DNA of 64,000 nucleotides, taken from contig JAFCIZ010000007.1 in NCBI GenBank assembly GCA_017871115.1, positions 1,798,001-1,862,000 of the forward strand, written 5' to 3'. The DNA is from Cunninghamella blakesleeana. Lineage: Eukaryota > Mucoromycota > Mucoromycetes > Mucorales > Cunninghamellaceae. This document shows positions 21,080 to 32,110 of this stretch, piece after piece. Positions within the stretch are counted from its first letter, which is position 1. Each line of letters begins with the position of its first letter. The notes under the pieces were generated by a model, which was not told where the DNA came from, made no database searches, and was given only the letters and a program-made list of their open reading frames with translations. The translations under genes were made by a program, and so were the position numbers.

Positions 21080-21978
21080 TCTTATTTAAAAGGTGGAAAA
21101 AATGGTGTAGCATAGATCTTTAACTTTAGTACTATAATTTTTTTTTTAAAAAAAAATAGATATATGATTTTTTAAGTATTAACTCAAAAGTTGTAGACAT
21201 TTTTTTTTTTTAAAAAAAAGGCTATAAAAACAAAAGATAACAATTTATTCAAATAAAAATTTTAATTATCAATCGCGACTATCATTTATATATTTATTTT
21301 GGATTTTATTAAAACATCATGTACTTTTTAATTCGCCTCGATCTTATTTTATTATTTTTGCTATTGCTTATTAATTATTTTTCTACTGTCACTTTTTTAT
21401 CAAATAAAGTACAATGTTTGAAAAGCAGTATGTCATAAAAATGACTACTTTATGCATTACATAATATTTGAAAGTTGAAAAAATTAACCTGGTCATTTAT
21501 ATGGTTAATTTAATTGTCCATGTGATTTTCTTGTAGTTTATTTTTAGAAAAAAACTTAAATGTTCGATCATTAATTCCTTTTCAAGAATAGAGTTTATAT
21601 TTTAAGTAATAAAAAGAGTATTTTTAAGAAATTTATTATATGAACCAGTAAAGCATTGAAGTAGACTTACGTAGTTAAATGTTACTATCAATGAAGGTTA
21701 ATAAAATTAATAAAGATATACGTAAATACAAGGTAACCATAAAAAGTTTTAAGGATAGTTAGCTTTTATACCTATTGTACATAGATTTTTGATTATATAC
21801 GAACCGATAAAAGTACTAAGTCGGGAATGTGAGACATGAAACCAAGAAAATAAGAAAATACTTAACTTTATTTATTTCTTGGAGCTTTTTCTTATTCAAA
21901 TATTTTATAATAATTAATGCAAGCGTACCTATAGCTTTTGAAAAGATGATACTCTTTGTTAAAAACCTATAATATATG

Positions 21979-22011
<33 letters not shown>

Positions 22012-22735
22012 AAGATAAAGGGAGTCTAAGAATTATTTTATTTTTCTACTATAAGATTTTTTTTCTCTGTAGAGCACAAAAGTAAAGTATTTTTCTATAC
22101 AAAGCCGTTTTTATACTTACCGTGTTTTTATTTTATTTTATTTGGTAATTTTATTTGGCATTGTTTAAAAATCCGACAATTTAAGGTTCTTAGCGCGCGT
22201 GTCATAGGCCGAAGTTGATTTAATAATGCAAGTAGTTTTATTAAAAAAGCACAACTGATACTATTGTCTGAGAGCCAAAATATTTTATTTGGATTAAACT
22301 TAATTTTGCTTTCATAATCATAGATTTTTGAAAAATTTTGAGACAAAAAGTCAAAATCTTGGTCTGCAAACGAATATACATGTATTCATAATATTTTTAT
22401 ATTATATTCCTTTTTATTTCATGCCATTTCATTACGTTTTATTAATTTATTTCCTTTTATTTATTCAAGTTATAATTTTTATTAATAAAAGAAGGTAACC
22501 ATTTCACGTTACACTTCTACCCTAATATGAGGCTGATAAAATACAACCATTTATACAAAATGAGAAAATACTTCTATTTTATATGTACCAATTTTAGAAC
22601 GATGATCAAGTTGTGATTGTGCAACTTCTTTGTACGATCTCAAAATCATTATAAATATTTTTCTTTTGCGCAAAAAATTTTTTTTTTCTCGTACAATCCG
22701 ACTTTTTCAAAGAATTTACCGCTCTTTTTTTTAAT
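21080..22735. other. Array spacer
   Basis: No gene is supported; a 72-codon reverse frame at 22128-22346 lies in duplicated intergenic sequence and is not conserved as a frame in the sister unit. An (AT)n tract lies at about 21976-22000. The 'aataatgcaagtagttttat' segment at about 22224 recurs at 26065, 37173 and, diverged, 41314. Confidence 0.5.
22493..22537 (+). promoter_or_regulatory. Array promoter block of the gene at 22736
   Basis: 'ggtaaccatttcacgttaca', 'cttctac', 'atgaggctg'. The 3' half is weaker than in type A genes. TATA box (tataaatat) at 22650-22658. Confidence 0.65.
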
Positions 22736-23074
22736 ATGAAAAATTATACACTTTTCTTGTTTGTTCTCAGTTTGATTGCCTATGTGCAAGCCTGCTATTA
22801 CGAAGTAAACTATGTGACAAGTGCTGGAAGAACACATTATATTGCAAATTACTCATGTAGTAGATATTGTGTCTGCGTTAAAAATGTAAATACATATCAA
22901 ATTTACTCTGGCGTTTCTGGTGTGACCAGATTATTTAGCTCAACAGATTGTACTGGTAATTATCAAACCATTTCTGGAAATATAAAAAATGGAGAATGGG
23001 TAAATAGTATCTCTTTTGGTCCATTAGGTGTATCAAATACTCCAAGCAGTTGTCCTTCAGATTTCCCCTACTAG
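22736..23074 (+). CDS. Secreted six-cysteine crystallin-like protein, type B
   Basis: 112 residues; signal peptide 1-19 (ending YVQA), Cys20, 41, 45, 47, 72, 106. Its sister is the gene at 26598, from which it differs at about 10 of 112 positions. Type B hallmarks are VNYVTSAGRTHYIANYSCSR, CVCVKNVNT and the SISFGPLGVSNTPSSCPS end. It has Tyr at residue 4 where most family members have Cys inside the signal peptide, so that cysteine is not structural. Confidence 0.87.
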   Translation: MKNYTLFLFVLSLIAYVQACYYEVNYVTSAGRTHYIANYSCSRYCVCVKNVNTYQIYSGVSGVTRLFSSTDCTGNYQTISGNIKNGEWVNSISFGPLGVSNTPSSCPSDFPY

Positions 23075-23599
23075 TACTATACGAAGATAAGACTATAGAA
23101 GATATTTATGATAAGTCTTCAAACTTAAATTACTTTTGTCATTAAGTTTTAAATTTTTTTTAAATAAAATGTGTACTTCTATTATTAATATACTTCTGCT
23201 TTATTTTTTTCGGTAAAAAGTAATATTAATGAGCAAATAGCCATAGCCAATAATTGGTTAATAGAAAAAAATAAAATAAAATAAAACTGCTTTTTTAAAA
23301 GTCTTATAATTCAAATCAAAGTAAAAATTTAGAAACAAATAAAATAATAAAACAAATAAATTCTTTGAGGAAAATCATTATTTTTGTTTTTCTCTTGTGA
23401 ATGGCTTCTTTTAGAAATTAAAGATAATTAGCTAGTATCTTTTCTCTTACATATATATATGAAATAGTATTTTCAAAACAAAAAGGCTTATAGAGGTATT
23501 ATTTTTATTTTTAATTTTTTGAGTCGAATAGTATTTTTATATCTAATCAACGGATACATACATTTGTTTTATGAAATTTAAGCTCTATTTCGAATATAA

Positions 23600-24140
23600 T
23601 ATATTTATGGTATATTAGTAATTTCAGGCTAATTGCTTTATTGTTCATAAGATTAAATGGACATTTAATTTTAATATGATTCCCTAAATAATTTGATAAA
23701 TGACCATTATCATTTTGTAAAACTTAGTTTGCAAATATAAAATGAAGACATTATTCGTCTATTAAAATTCAAGCAATATTAGTACATTATTTATGAAGTT
23801 AAATGAATACTTAGCTCAAGTAAGAAATTATAAATAAATCAATTAATGTTTAAGTTTATCTTATAAAAGCTATTCAGCATGTATTGTGTAATTATACTGA
23901 CAATTTATTAAAATATCAAAAGAATATGAATAAGCTTATATGAAGTTATATGTTTATTAATCTTGAAACTTAATCTTTAAATTAATTGGCAAATGCCAGT
24001 GAACATCCTATGAAATTTAACCTATGCTTTAAATATAACCGTATTAATGTTCTATTATAGCTTCGAGTAAATAGGTTTATTATTTACAAAATTAAATAAT
24101 TATTTGATATGAATACAGATCTATTCAAGTTACTATTAGT
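23600..24140. repeat. Cluster of imperfect intergenic direct repeats
   Basis: Copies centre on 'ttattgttcataagattaaa' (about 23638), 'tacattatttatgaagttaa' (23781), a diverged copy near 23930 and 'tttattatttacaaaattaa' (24076). Each is followed by an 'atttaattttaatatga' or 'ttagctcaagt'-like stretch. Confidence 0.45.
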
Positions 24141-24339
24141 GAAATAATCGATTCCTTTTTTTATACAACTTAGTATTTATTTATTAAAAAATAATGTACA
24201 TATATAGATATAATGTAAAATGAATTTGAAACAGTTTACTTTTTTTTATTAAAAGGAAATTAAAAGTATTATTATTATTATTAAAAATAGAGTAAGAAAA
24301 ACAAAAGCTATTTAATTGACTTTATAATTATCTGGGAGA

Positions 24340-24384
24340 TGGTTACCAGTTCACGTTACACTTCTTTATTTTTTTGTGAAGCCC
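24340..24384 (+). promoter_or_regulatory. Array promoter block of the gene at 24571
   Basis: 'ggttaccagttcacgttaca', 'cttct', a T run and 'tgtgaagccc'. It is followed by 'aatgggaaaaaatttctatt' and a TATA box (tataaataa) at 24491-24499. Confidence 0.68.
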
Positions 24385-24570
24385 TAATACTTGTACAAAA
24401 TGGGAAAAAATTTCTATTTTTTATATATGTAATCTAGAACCATGATCGAGTATAGGATTGTACAGTTTTTTTGTGCAAACTCAAAATCAGTATAAATAAT
24501 TTTATTTTTTAATTTTCGATAAAAGTAGATCTTTTTTTTTACTTTCCAAAATTCAATTTTTACAATAAAC

Positions 24571-24912
24571 ATGAAAAATTGTTTTCTACTATTGTTGGCG
24601 TTGTGCTTTGCCGCCTACGCCCAAGCCTGTTATTATGAAGTCAACTATCGTACAAGCGCTGGTAAAATGTATTATATACCAAACTATAGCTGTGAAAGAG
24701 TCTGCCACTGTTTGAAGAATGTAAATACGCATAAAATTTATCCTGCAACCGATGCTGGTGTGTTCAGATTATTTAGCACAACCGACTGTACCGGTAATTA
24801 CCAAACCATGACAGCTATGGTTGACAATGCTGAATGGGTTAATAGTGTATCTTTCGGTCCATCAGGTACTTCAGTAGGTCCATGGGGTTGTCCTTCAACT
24901 TATCCTGACTAA
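24571..24912 (+). CDS. Secreted six-cysteine crystallin-like protein, type A
   Basis: 113 residues with the type A cysteine pattern. The first 58 residues are identical to those of the gene at 20738, while the rest carries eight replacements (for example Gly-Thr-Asn to Ala-Thr-Asp after Pro58, Lys to Arg before LFSTTD, and two Ser to Thr near the C-terminus). It is the A member of the second duplicated pair, with its B partner at 26598. Confidence 0.87.
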   Translation: MKNCFLLLLALCFAAYAQACYYEVNYRTSAGKMYYIPNYSCERVCHCLKNVNTHKIYPATDAGVFRLFSTTDCTGNYQTMTAMVDNAEWVNSVSFGPSGTSVGPWGCPSTYPD

Positions 24913-25131
24913 TCTTGTAGAGTCAAGAAGACAAAGGAGGTTTAGCATAAAACTTTAAATTGAATAATAAAATTGTTTAATATAACCTTTTTTTGACACT
25001 TTATTTATTTTTCTGTTTATTTGTATATGACTTTTATAAAATGTCTCGAAAATTATAAAAGATAAGAAAAGACCATTTAAGCAAAATATAGCTTTTTATT
25101 TAATAGAGCTTTTTGACTCTTGAATATTTAC

Positions 25132-25173
<42 letters not shown>

Positions 25174-26597
25174 TTTTAAAATTTAATGTACTATTTTAGT
25201 TTTTGTTTTTCTTTATACTTTTACATTTACTTTTTTTTTTCACTCTTTTTCTTCTTATGCTAGTATAAACTTTTCGTAGTATTTAAAACTCTTTTTTCTT
25301 TTTTTCTTTTTATTTTTACTTTGTTCTCAATTTCTTTTTGTCAATTTTTTTTTACAAAAAATGTTTTATTAAAATTAAAAAACAAATATGTCATAAAAAA
25401 TGATTACTTTACTACTTAATAGAGTATTGGAGTTACAAAAAAAATTAATTTATTAATCCATGTGATTACTTTGGTCTACTTTTAATTTTAAAAACTCTAA
25501 TGTTTGATCAACAATTCCTTTTTGAAAATAGAGTTTATATCTTGAGTAAAAAATTAAAAAACAACTCACGGTTAAGAGATACTATATGAACTGGTAAAAC
25601 TTCTGGATAGAAATACATGATAGATAACTAAAATAAATACGAAATATATAAAAACAAAAAACAAAAATAGCACACATGCTGATCAGGTAAGCTCAATAAA
25701 CCAAAAAAAAAAAAAAAAAATCTTAGAGAAAAATGGATAATTATTCAGCATGTTGCACATAAATTACTAATAATATATGAACTGTTAAAAAAATCAAGGC
25801 AAGATTGTATGACATAAAACCAAGATAGTTAAAGAATATATTTTTTTATCAAATACTAACACATTTGAATATTTTTTGCAAATATAATAGCTATTTTTTC
25901 AAAAGTATGTAAAAAAAGAGACAGAATATTATCAATACGTGAAATGTTTGAATTTTGCTTTTGTAAGGTTTTTTGTCTTTGTACATAACCCTACTTGAAA
26001 ATAAAATATAAAGTTTCAGTTCTTTAAGATTCTCAGTGTGCGAGTGGTGCGCCGAATCTGATTTAATAATGCAAGCAGTTTTATTAAAAAAGGAAAAAAA
26101 AAATGACAGTAAGTGATTGGGAGCCAAAAGTTTATTTGAATAAAATTTAATTTTTACTCCCACAGCTACAGATTTTGAATAACTATTGTGAGATAAAAAA
26201 AAAATTATGTTTGCGAATATATATATATATATATATATTATTTCATAGCCTATTTGTTTTCTAATTCCTCATATTTTTTTTTATTTTTTTTTCATTTCAT
26301 TTCATTTTTTTTATTTTTATTTTTTTATTTTTTATTTTTATTTCTTTGTTTTATCTAAGTTATAATTCTTAATTAGTGAGTAATAGTAATCAATTCACGT
26401 TACACTTCTACTCTAATAAAACCTAATCATTATACAAAATGAGAAACAATTTCTATTTTATAAATACAATCATGATTGAGTTGGGGCTGTACGACTTTTT
26501 ATTTTTATTTTTTACAATATCAATAATGTTATAAATGTTTTAATTTTTCAATCCTTAAAAAAATAAACTTTGTATTTTTTTATAGTTTTTTTTTAAT
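24913..26597. other. Array spacer, second copy of duplicated unit
   Basis: A T run of about 37 bases at 25134-25170, poly(A) near 25705-25720 and an (AT)n tract at about 26217-26238. A 90-codon reverse frame at 25891-26163 sits in the region equivalent to 22128-22346 and is not preserved between the copies, so it is rejected. Confidence 0.5.
26383..26424 (+). promoter_or_regulatory. Array promoter block of the gene at 26598
   Basis: 'agtaatcaattcacgttaca', 'cttctac', then 'aaaacc'. The 'tgtggcgaag' half is nearly lost, as in the sister gene at 22736. A TATA-like 'tataaatg' lies at 26530. Confidence 0.62.
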
Positions 26598-26936
26598 ATG
26601 AAAAATTGTACACTTTTCTTGTTTGTTCTCAGTTTGATTGCCTATGTGCAAGCCTGCTATTACGAAGTAAACTATGTGACAAGTGCTGGAAGAACACATT
26701 ATATTGCAAATTACTCATGTAGTAGATACTGTGTCTGCGTTAAAAATGTAAACACGCATGATATTTACCCTGGTGTTGCCGGTGTAACCAGATTATTTAG
26801 CTCAACAGATTGTACTGGAAATTACCAAACTATTACATCAATGATTACGAATGGAGAATGGGTAAATAGTATCTCTTTTGGTCCATTAGGTGTATCAAAT
26901 ACTCCAAGTAGTTGTCCTTCATCTTTTCCCTACTAG
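26598..26936 (+). CDS. Secreted six-cysteine crystallin-like protein, type B
   Basis: 112 residues, cysteines as in 22736. Residues 5-53 are identical to that sister. Changes cluster at 54-61 (HDIYPGVAG against YQIYSGVSG) and 80-85 (TSMITN against SGNIKN), the same two loops that vary between the type A sisters. This is the last forward gene before the inserted transposon. Confidence 0.87.
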   Translation: MKNCTLFLFVLSLIAYVQACYYEVNYVTSAGRTHYIANYSCSRYCVCVKNVNTHDIYPGVAGVTRLFSSTDCTGNYQTITSMITNGEWVNSISFGPLGVSNTPSSCPSSFPY

Positions 26937-28081
26937 TTTGTAAGTAGGTAATGATATGGATGGAATTTAGAATCAGAGTTTTCGTATTAATCAAAAAATA
27001 AACTTCGTTTACTTTTCTGCTTTTAATCTTTAAAATTTTTAATAAAACTTCGATCTTTTTTTCTATTATTAAAAATTCACTTATTCTATTCTATTAAATA
27101 TTATAATTATTTTCTAAGAAAAAAAAAAGAGTAGAAGCGAAAAATAATAGGCAACTAATGATTGAAAGGATGATAAAGAAAATCTAACATTGGAGGTGTT
27201 TTTATATGAAAAAATATTAGTGACAGCAACTAGAAATGATAATATTTAAAAAATAAAAAAATAACAAATTGAGGGAATTCAATTTTCTAACTTTCATTTT
27301 TTAAACTTTTTAAAAATTAAAGTAAAAAAAACTGTAAATGAATATAACCATCGACAATGATTAACTTGAAGACATAGATGATTTTTGTAATCTTGTTTTA
27401 AATTTTAATATTCTCAGCCAGTCAAACTATATTTCGTTTTCAAGAGTAGATTTCATATTTTAAATAGAAAAAAATGTATATCGATAAATAAGAAAAATTA
27501 AGGTCAAAATAATTTAATAAAAAAGTAGTAGTAAACGTATAGCATGACAACAACTTAAATAGACAAATAATAATAATAAAAAAAGACAAGATTAAACATA
27601 TATAGAAGCTAAAAATTACGTTGGAATAAAATTTAATTTTTTCTCCGGCGATCACCATTTTTTTCAGTAATTAAAAAAAATATAAAAAAACAAAAAATGT
27701 TGCCTACAAAGAAATATGAGGTCACAGTTTGATTTATATCAAAAAATCTACACGATTTATAACTCGCTACATTTCATATATTATACTTAGTATTTAAGTA
27801 TTTTGAAATGACTACTATATACCTTATATTAAATGAATTACTCATAGAAACTCAACTATCACTGTAATCTTAATCCTCTAATACTACAGATCACTTAATA
27901 CTTGGGTTGTTGCTTTAAACTCCATCTTAATTCATGTTATTCTTATATCATATGTTTTTATTTTATAATATTTGCTTATCCTATATTTTACCTACAATCA
28001 ATAATGGCATCTATTATAAATGATATATAAAAATGTAATTAAATATTTTAAAATAATCCTTTATATTTCTATATATATATA
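26937..28081. other. Array spacer interrupted by the transposon
   Basis: The segment 27335-27480 resembles 36050-36170 and 40320-40440. The segment 27735-28081 is one copy of the upstream block shared with later units (37320-37690, 38895-39265, 41500-41830), but it stops at the left end of the CACTA element and resumes at 32893. A 72-codon reverse frame at 27440-27658 is rejected. Confidence 0.6.
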
Positions 28082-28195
28082 CACTGTAATAAAAAAAGAA
28101 CTGAATTTTTTAAAGTTTGCTGGATTTTAATAAAGAACTGAAAAGTACTGATTTTTTGAATTCTAAGTTCTGATTCAGTATCACTTCTGTTACAC

Positions 28196-28452
28196 AATAA
28201 TGGATGTAATTCAGTTCTAATTAAGTATTATTAAGTTCTGATTAAGTATTATTCAATACTATTCAGTTCTAATTAAGTACTATTCAATACTATTCAGTTC
28301 TAATTAAGTTTTATTAAGTTCTAATTAAGTATTATTTAGTTTTGATCAAGTACTATTCAATACTATTCAGTTCTAATTAAGTGTTATTCAATACTACTCA
28401 GTTCCGATTAAGTACTACTCAGTTCCGATTAATTCTTCTTCAGTTCTAATTT
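28196..28452. repeat. Subterminal minisatellite of the CACTA element
   Basis: About ten imperfect units built from 'agttctaattaagta' and 'ctattcaatactattc', with C/T variants. Such arrays near the ends bind the accessory transposase in plant En/Spm elements. No matching array was seen at the right end, which suggests loss or asymmetry. Confidence 0.7.
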
Positions 28453-28572
28453 TATAAAATTTGTTAATAAAAAAATATATATACTCTATTAATTGTAGTC
28501 GTTCCAAGTATTTAAAATGTATTTGAAATTTATAAACTGAATGTTGATATTATTATATTTTAGATAATTATA

Positions 28573-28740
28573 ATGTTTACCAATAGTACAAACAAGTTAA
28601 CGAACTTGGTTACATATTTAAAGAATACCGACACAGAATATAACCTAAATCCAATAATTCAAAAAGAAATATTAATGAACGTTATAAAAAAAGAAAAAGA
28701 AAACGCGTACCTTTTATTTAGAAGTGCATGGAATATCTAA
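28573..28740 (+). CDS. Small ORF inside the CACTA element, 55 residues
   Basis: An uninterrupted ATG-to-TAA frame of 56 codons with protein-like composition (Asn/Lys/Leu-rich, amphipathic, 'IIQKEILMNVIKKEKENAYL' in the middle) rather than A/T-run translation. It could be a standalone small protein or a leftover exon of an element gene. No family is recognised. Confidence 0.35.
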   Translation: MFTNSTNKLTNLVTYLKNTDTEYNLNPIIQKEILMNVIKKEKENAYLLFRSAWNI

Positions 28741-29118
28741 AAAATCTAATTAATTATACAATAATTAATCAAGTTAAGACATTTCCAGCATATCAATGGT
28801 TTTAATAGATGAATAGAACTTACTTTAATATAGTAAAGGTGGATATTTAAACAGTAAAGTGTATTTAGTATGCATCAAGTTACTACAAATTTTACAGCTA
28901 GTGTTATTTTTATTTAATATTTCATTTATTATTATTATTATTATTATTACTACTATTACTGCTATCATTACAGTAATAATGATAATAATATACTTAAAAG
29001 AGAAATAAGGAATGAAGTAAAAAAAAAAAAATTAAAAAAAAAGAAAAAAGTAAAGATAAGAAAATAAAAAAATAAAAAAAAAAAAAATAGAAATTGGCTT
29101 TTAATTATTTTTATCGTT

Positions 29119-29994
29119 TTAGCTACCGCCATTACTACCACCTTTACTACCTCTTCTATCTCTGGAATTCCTACTACCTCTAATTCTTCTGGAATTTCTT
29201 GGTTTTGGTACTGTTGTTGCACTTGATGTTTTTGAAACTTCATTTTCAGGTTTTCTTTTATTCCTAAGGTATGTCATTTTGTTGTTAAATATTTTTTGTA
29301 ACATAACTTTAGCCGCCCAATTATCAATGCAATTTGAAAACGGTACGCTTCTTCTTTCACCTTCGTTATTTACAGCATGTATCATATTCTTAAGAACTAT
29401 GCTGTCAATATCTTTCCAAGTGAAATTGTCAGGTTTGTCCCTCAGGTAGCTTCCCATTAGTTCCGCTGCGGTTCCCCATATACTTTGATATATATTTTCC
29501 ATATAAGCTTCTTCATTAAATGATTCTGAAATTGTAATAGCTTCTCTATTTTCAGGCATCCAGTAATCGTTTATGAATTCTAAAAATTTAGCTTTGGGAA
29601 CTTTACGGTCGCTACTCTCGTATCTTTTTCTTGTTATTTGAACAGAATGACGTTGATTTGGTGTTGAAGAAACGCTATCTGGTGTAGAAAATGAAGCACT
29701 AACAGACGTTAGCATAGAATTGTTTGCCGGTATGAATGATAAAGAATCCATTCTAGTATCCATAGAGCTGATACGTTGTCCCAATGTTTGACGCATCATA
29801 TATATCTCTTGTTGTAAATCATTTACTGTATTTACCAAGTTTAAAATGGTACTTATAAGATATTGTTGGTTAGAATCATTCGTTTTATTTTGTGTTTCAG
29901 GTAGAGTACCCGGTACATATGATACACTGAAAGGATTTTGTAAGTTATTTTGATTGTTATTATTAGACATTTTGTTTTGGTGACTTTTTTTCAT
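29119..29994 (-). CDS. Accessory protein of the CACTA element, 291 residues
   Basis: An intact frame on the strand opposite to the transposase remnant. The Asn/Gln/Ser/Thr-rich N-terminus (1-120) includes a short amphipathic helix (about 45-75) that may be a coiled coil. A folded-looking domain spans about 125-245 with aromatic anchors (KFLEFINDYWMPENRE, TAAELMGSYLRDKPDNFTWK, DNWAAKVMLQKIF). The tail is Arg/Gly/Ser-rich and basic. By position it could be the functional counterpart of plant TnpA, the DNA-binding partner of Tnp2, with the basic tail binding DNA. No recognised motif proves this. It is striking that this frame is intact while the transposase is broken. Confidence 0.6.
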   Translation of the reverse strand: MKKSHQNKMSNNNNQNNLQNPFSVSYVPGTLPETQNKTNDSNQQYLISTILNLVNTVNDLQQEIYMMRQTLGQRISSMDTRMDSLSFIPANNSMLTSVSASFSTPDSVSSTPNQRHSVQITRKRYESSDRKVPKAKFLEFINDYWMPENREAITISESFNEEAYMENIYQSIWGTAAELMGSYLRDKPDNFTWKDIDSIVLKNMIHAVNNEGERRSVPFSNCIDNWAAKVMLQKIFNNKMTYLRNKRKPENEVSKTSSATTVPKPRNSRRIRGSRNSRDRRGSKGGSNGGS

Positions 29995-30280
29995 GACAAC
30001 ATAAATCTATCAACCCGAAAGAAAAGATTGAAAATCAATTTACATCTAAAATTATCTTTATATAAATAATTGAAATCTATTTCCGAAATACAAATATTTA
30101 CATAATATTTGAAGTTAATGTTACTCAAAATACCTATCGTCAGTTCCGAGAAAACTAGTACTATAATAAAGGTAAGTTCAATATATTGATTAACTAAGAA
30201 TTTTAATATTCATGTCCAGAAGTTTTGTTTTATTTTTATATTTAAAAAGCTTGCTAAGCCAGAACTATAATGTTTAAATT

Positions 30281-30405
30281 TATTTTATTTTATTTTATCT
30301 TATCTTATTTTATTTTATTTTATTTTATTTTATTTTATTTTTTTTATTTTATTTTATTTTATTTTATTTTATTTTATTTTATTTTATTTTATTTTATTTT
30401 ATTTA
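30281..30405 (+). repeat. (TTTTA)n pentanucleotide microsatellite
   Basis: About 25 units with a few interruptions (a 'ttatc' pair near 30297-30306 and an 'ttttttt' near 30340). It lies immediately before the transposase start codon, so it probably expanded after insertion. Confidence 0.9.
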
Positions 30406-30425
30406 TTTGTATATCTATATAAAAT

Positions 30426-32110
30426 ATGACTAAACGTACAAGGTGCCCTTATTGCGAAGATTGGGTAAAGAAAACTTACCTACGTAAACATATTGATAAA
30501 TGTCTTCGAGAAAAATTATCAGAAAATAGAAACCTGTCAGCTTACCAAATTTTCAATAATTACGCTAGTACAATTAGTAAATAATCAAGTCAATTATTAA
30601 ATAATTTTACATCATCAACTAAAGATAATCAATTTACATTGATTAATCAACTCACGAGTAACGTTTCTTCTAATAAAGTTACTAAACAGTATGTACCTCT
30701 GTACAATCAAACTTCTGAATACTTGTATAATAGGCCTTCCCTTTTATTCAATAATTTAATTATTAATGCTCAAATTCAAACAGAAAATGAGCAAAAAAAC
30801 TATTCGTATAACGAACAATCAAGCGATACTAATATAGACACTAATAGCCATGGATATATTAATGATGATCAGTTTAGTACGTATAATAATTATGATGGCG
30901 GCCAGTCGAGTATAAATTATCCAGAAAATATAATAAGATTAATGATGAAAACTATAACGAAGAAAGTATATTTCAAAACGTAAATTTCAACAATAATAGA
31001 GATCAGCTGATTGAAATATCTATTAATGCGAGTAAAATAACTTTCGAACAGAAGATGAATATCAAGTTATTTGATATTTTAAAAAATGACAAAGTCACCG
31101 ATAATACAGTAAATCAAATAATTAAGTACATAAATCATCGTGACCATTTGTATAATAAAGAAGGTATTTACATTAAAATAAAAAATGTAACTTTTAAAAT
31201 ATATTTTTATAATATATATATATATTTCATTTTATTTCATTAATTTAATTATATTGGTGTATTTTTATTATTTTATATTACAGAAGGGTTTATTAGACAA
31301 CCATTAAAATTACTACATAGAATGAAATCTATGGTAATCAGGTTATTTTCTATTCAAAAGAAGACATACAATGTATGCAAAAATAGTTGCGAAATACTTT
31401 ACAACGATGACAATAACCCATATAAAAGTTTACATTACTCTTCAAAAAAAACTAAAAAACATATGCAATTATCACTTCTTCAACAGCTTGGTTTATGTTT
31501 TGCAACTGAAAAACAAAGGAAAAGTATTTATTATCGTGATAATTATACACCTACAGAAGGTGAAATCAACGAAAGTTATGATGGATCTATTTATAATAAT
31601 ATCAGCTCGCTCGTTACAAGCAAAAACAATATTGTTATATCTTTATTTGTTGATGGGTACAATCCATTTAAACGAGGTGGTTACAATAAAACGATGGTTA
31701 CGTGCATAAATTTCAGTTTACCGCCAGAAAAAAAGGTAATGTTTTGATATATGTAAATTATATATAATTAGAGAAATTTATATTTAAATATACATATCGT
31801 TTTATTGTTAGATTTAAAAATGAAAATTTGATTACTAAAACAGTTCTACTAGGTCCAAAAAAAACCAAAAAATTTATTCATTTTTTCATATCCATTTATT
31901 GAAGAATTAAAAGTACTAAGTGACAAAAGTACTAATGAGACAGTAAGCGGAATTACTTATCACTCAAAAGTATTTTATTTATGACTGGTGGTGATATTCC
32001 AAGTGCTGCAGAATTATGTGATGTGTCTCATTCTTCATCTTTTGGTTGTAGGGTCTGGCACAGATCATGTTCACCTCGGCTGTTCGATGTCATTCATACT
32101 TACCATTTGT
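30426..32110 (+). pseudogene. Broken Tnp2-like transposase of the CACTA element
   Basis: The first ATG opens with a zinc-finger-like CPYCEDWV ... H-x3-D-x-C motif. An in-frame stop follows at 30582-30584, a frameshift near 30940, a probable intron (about 31166-31283), and then a long open stretch (31284-31735) containing ISLFVDGYNPFKRGGYNKT and a LPPEK segment. After another probable intron come 'NENLITKTVLLGPKKTKKF' and, in a shifted frame, 'MTGGDIPSAAELC'. These blocks match the order in Tnp2-type (Transposase_21) proteins of En/Spm elements. At least one nonsense change and two or three frameshifts make it inactive. The C-terminal third is missing or unrecognisable. Confidence 0.75.

Larger units (their letters stand above)
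20510..24339. repeat. Segmental duplication, copy 1 (A-B gene pair, period about 3.85 kb)
   Basis: It carries the pair 20738/22736. Copy 2 starts near 24340 and carries 24571/26598. Gene-to-gene offsets are 3833 and 3862 bp. Intergenic sequence also corresponds: 21420-21620 resembles 25390-25560, and 22190-22345 ('gatttaataatgcaagtagt') resembles 26040-26190. Confidence 0.7.
23075..24570. other. Array spacer dense in intergenic repeats
   Basis: At least four imperfect copies of the 'tattatttataaagttaaat' repeat follow each other between about 23600 and 24140, spaced roughly 100-170 bp. No gene is supported. Confidence 0.5.

Noticed and set aside
30281..30405. Regular TTTTA array considered as a CRISPR or telomere-like repeat
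   Set aside because: Five-base units without spacers. It is a plain microsatellite inside a transposon of a eukaryotic genome.
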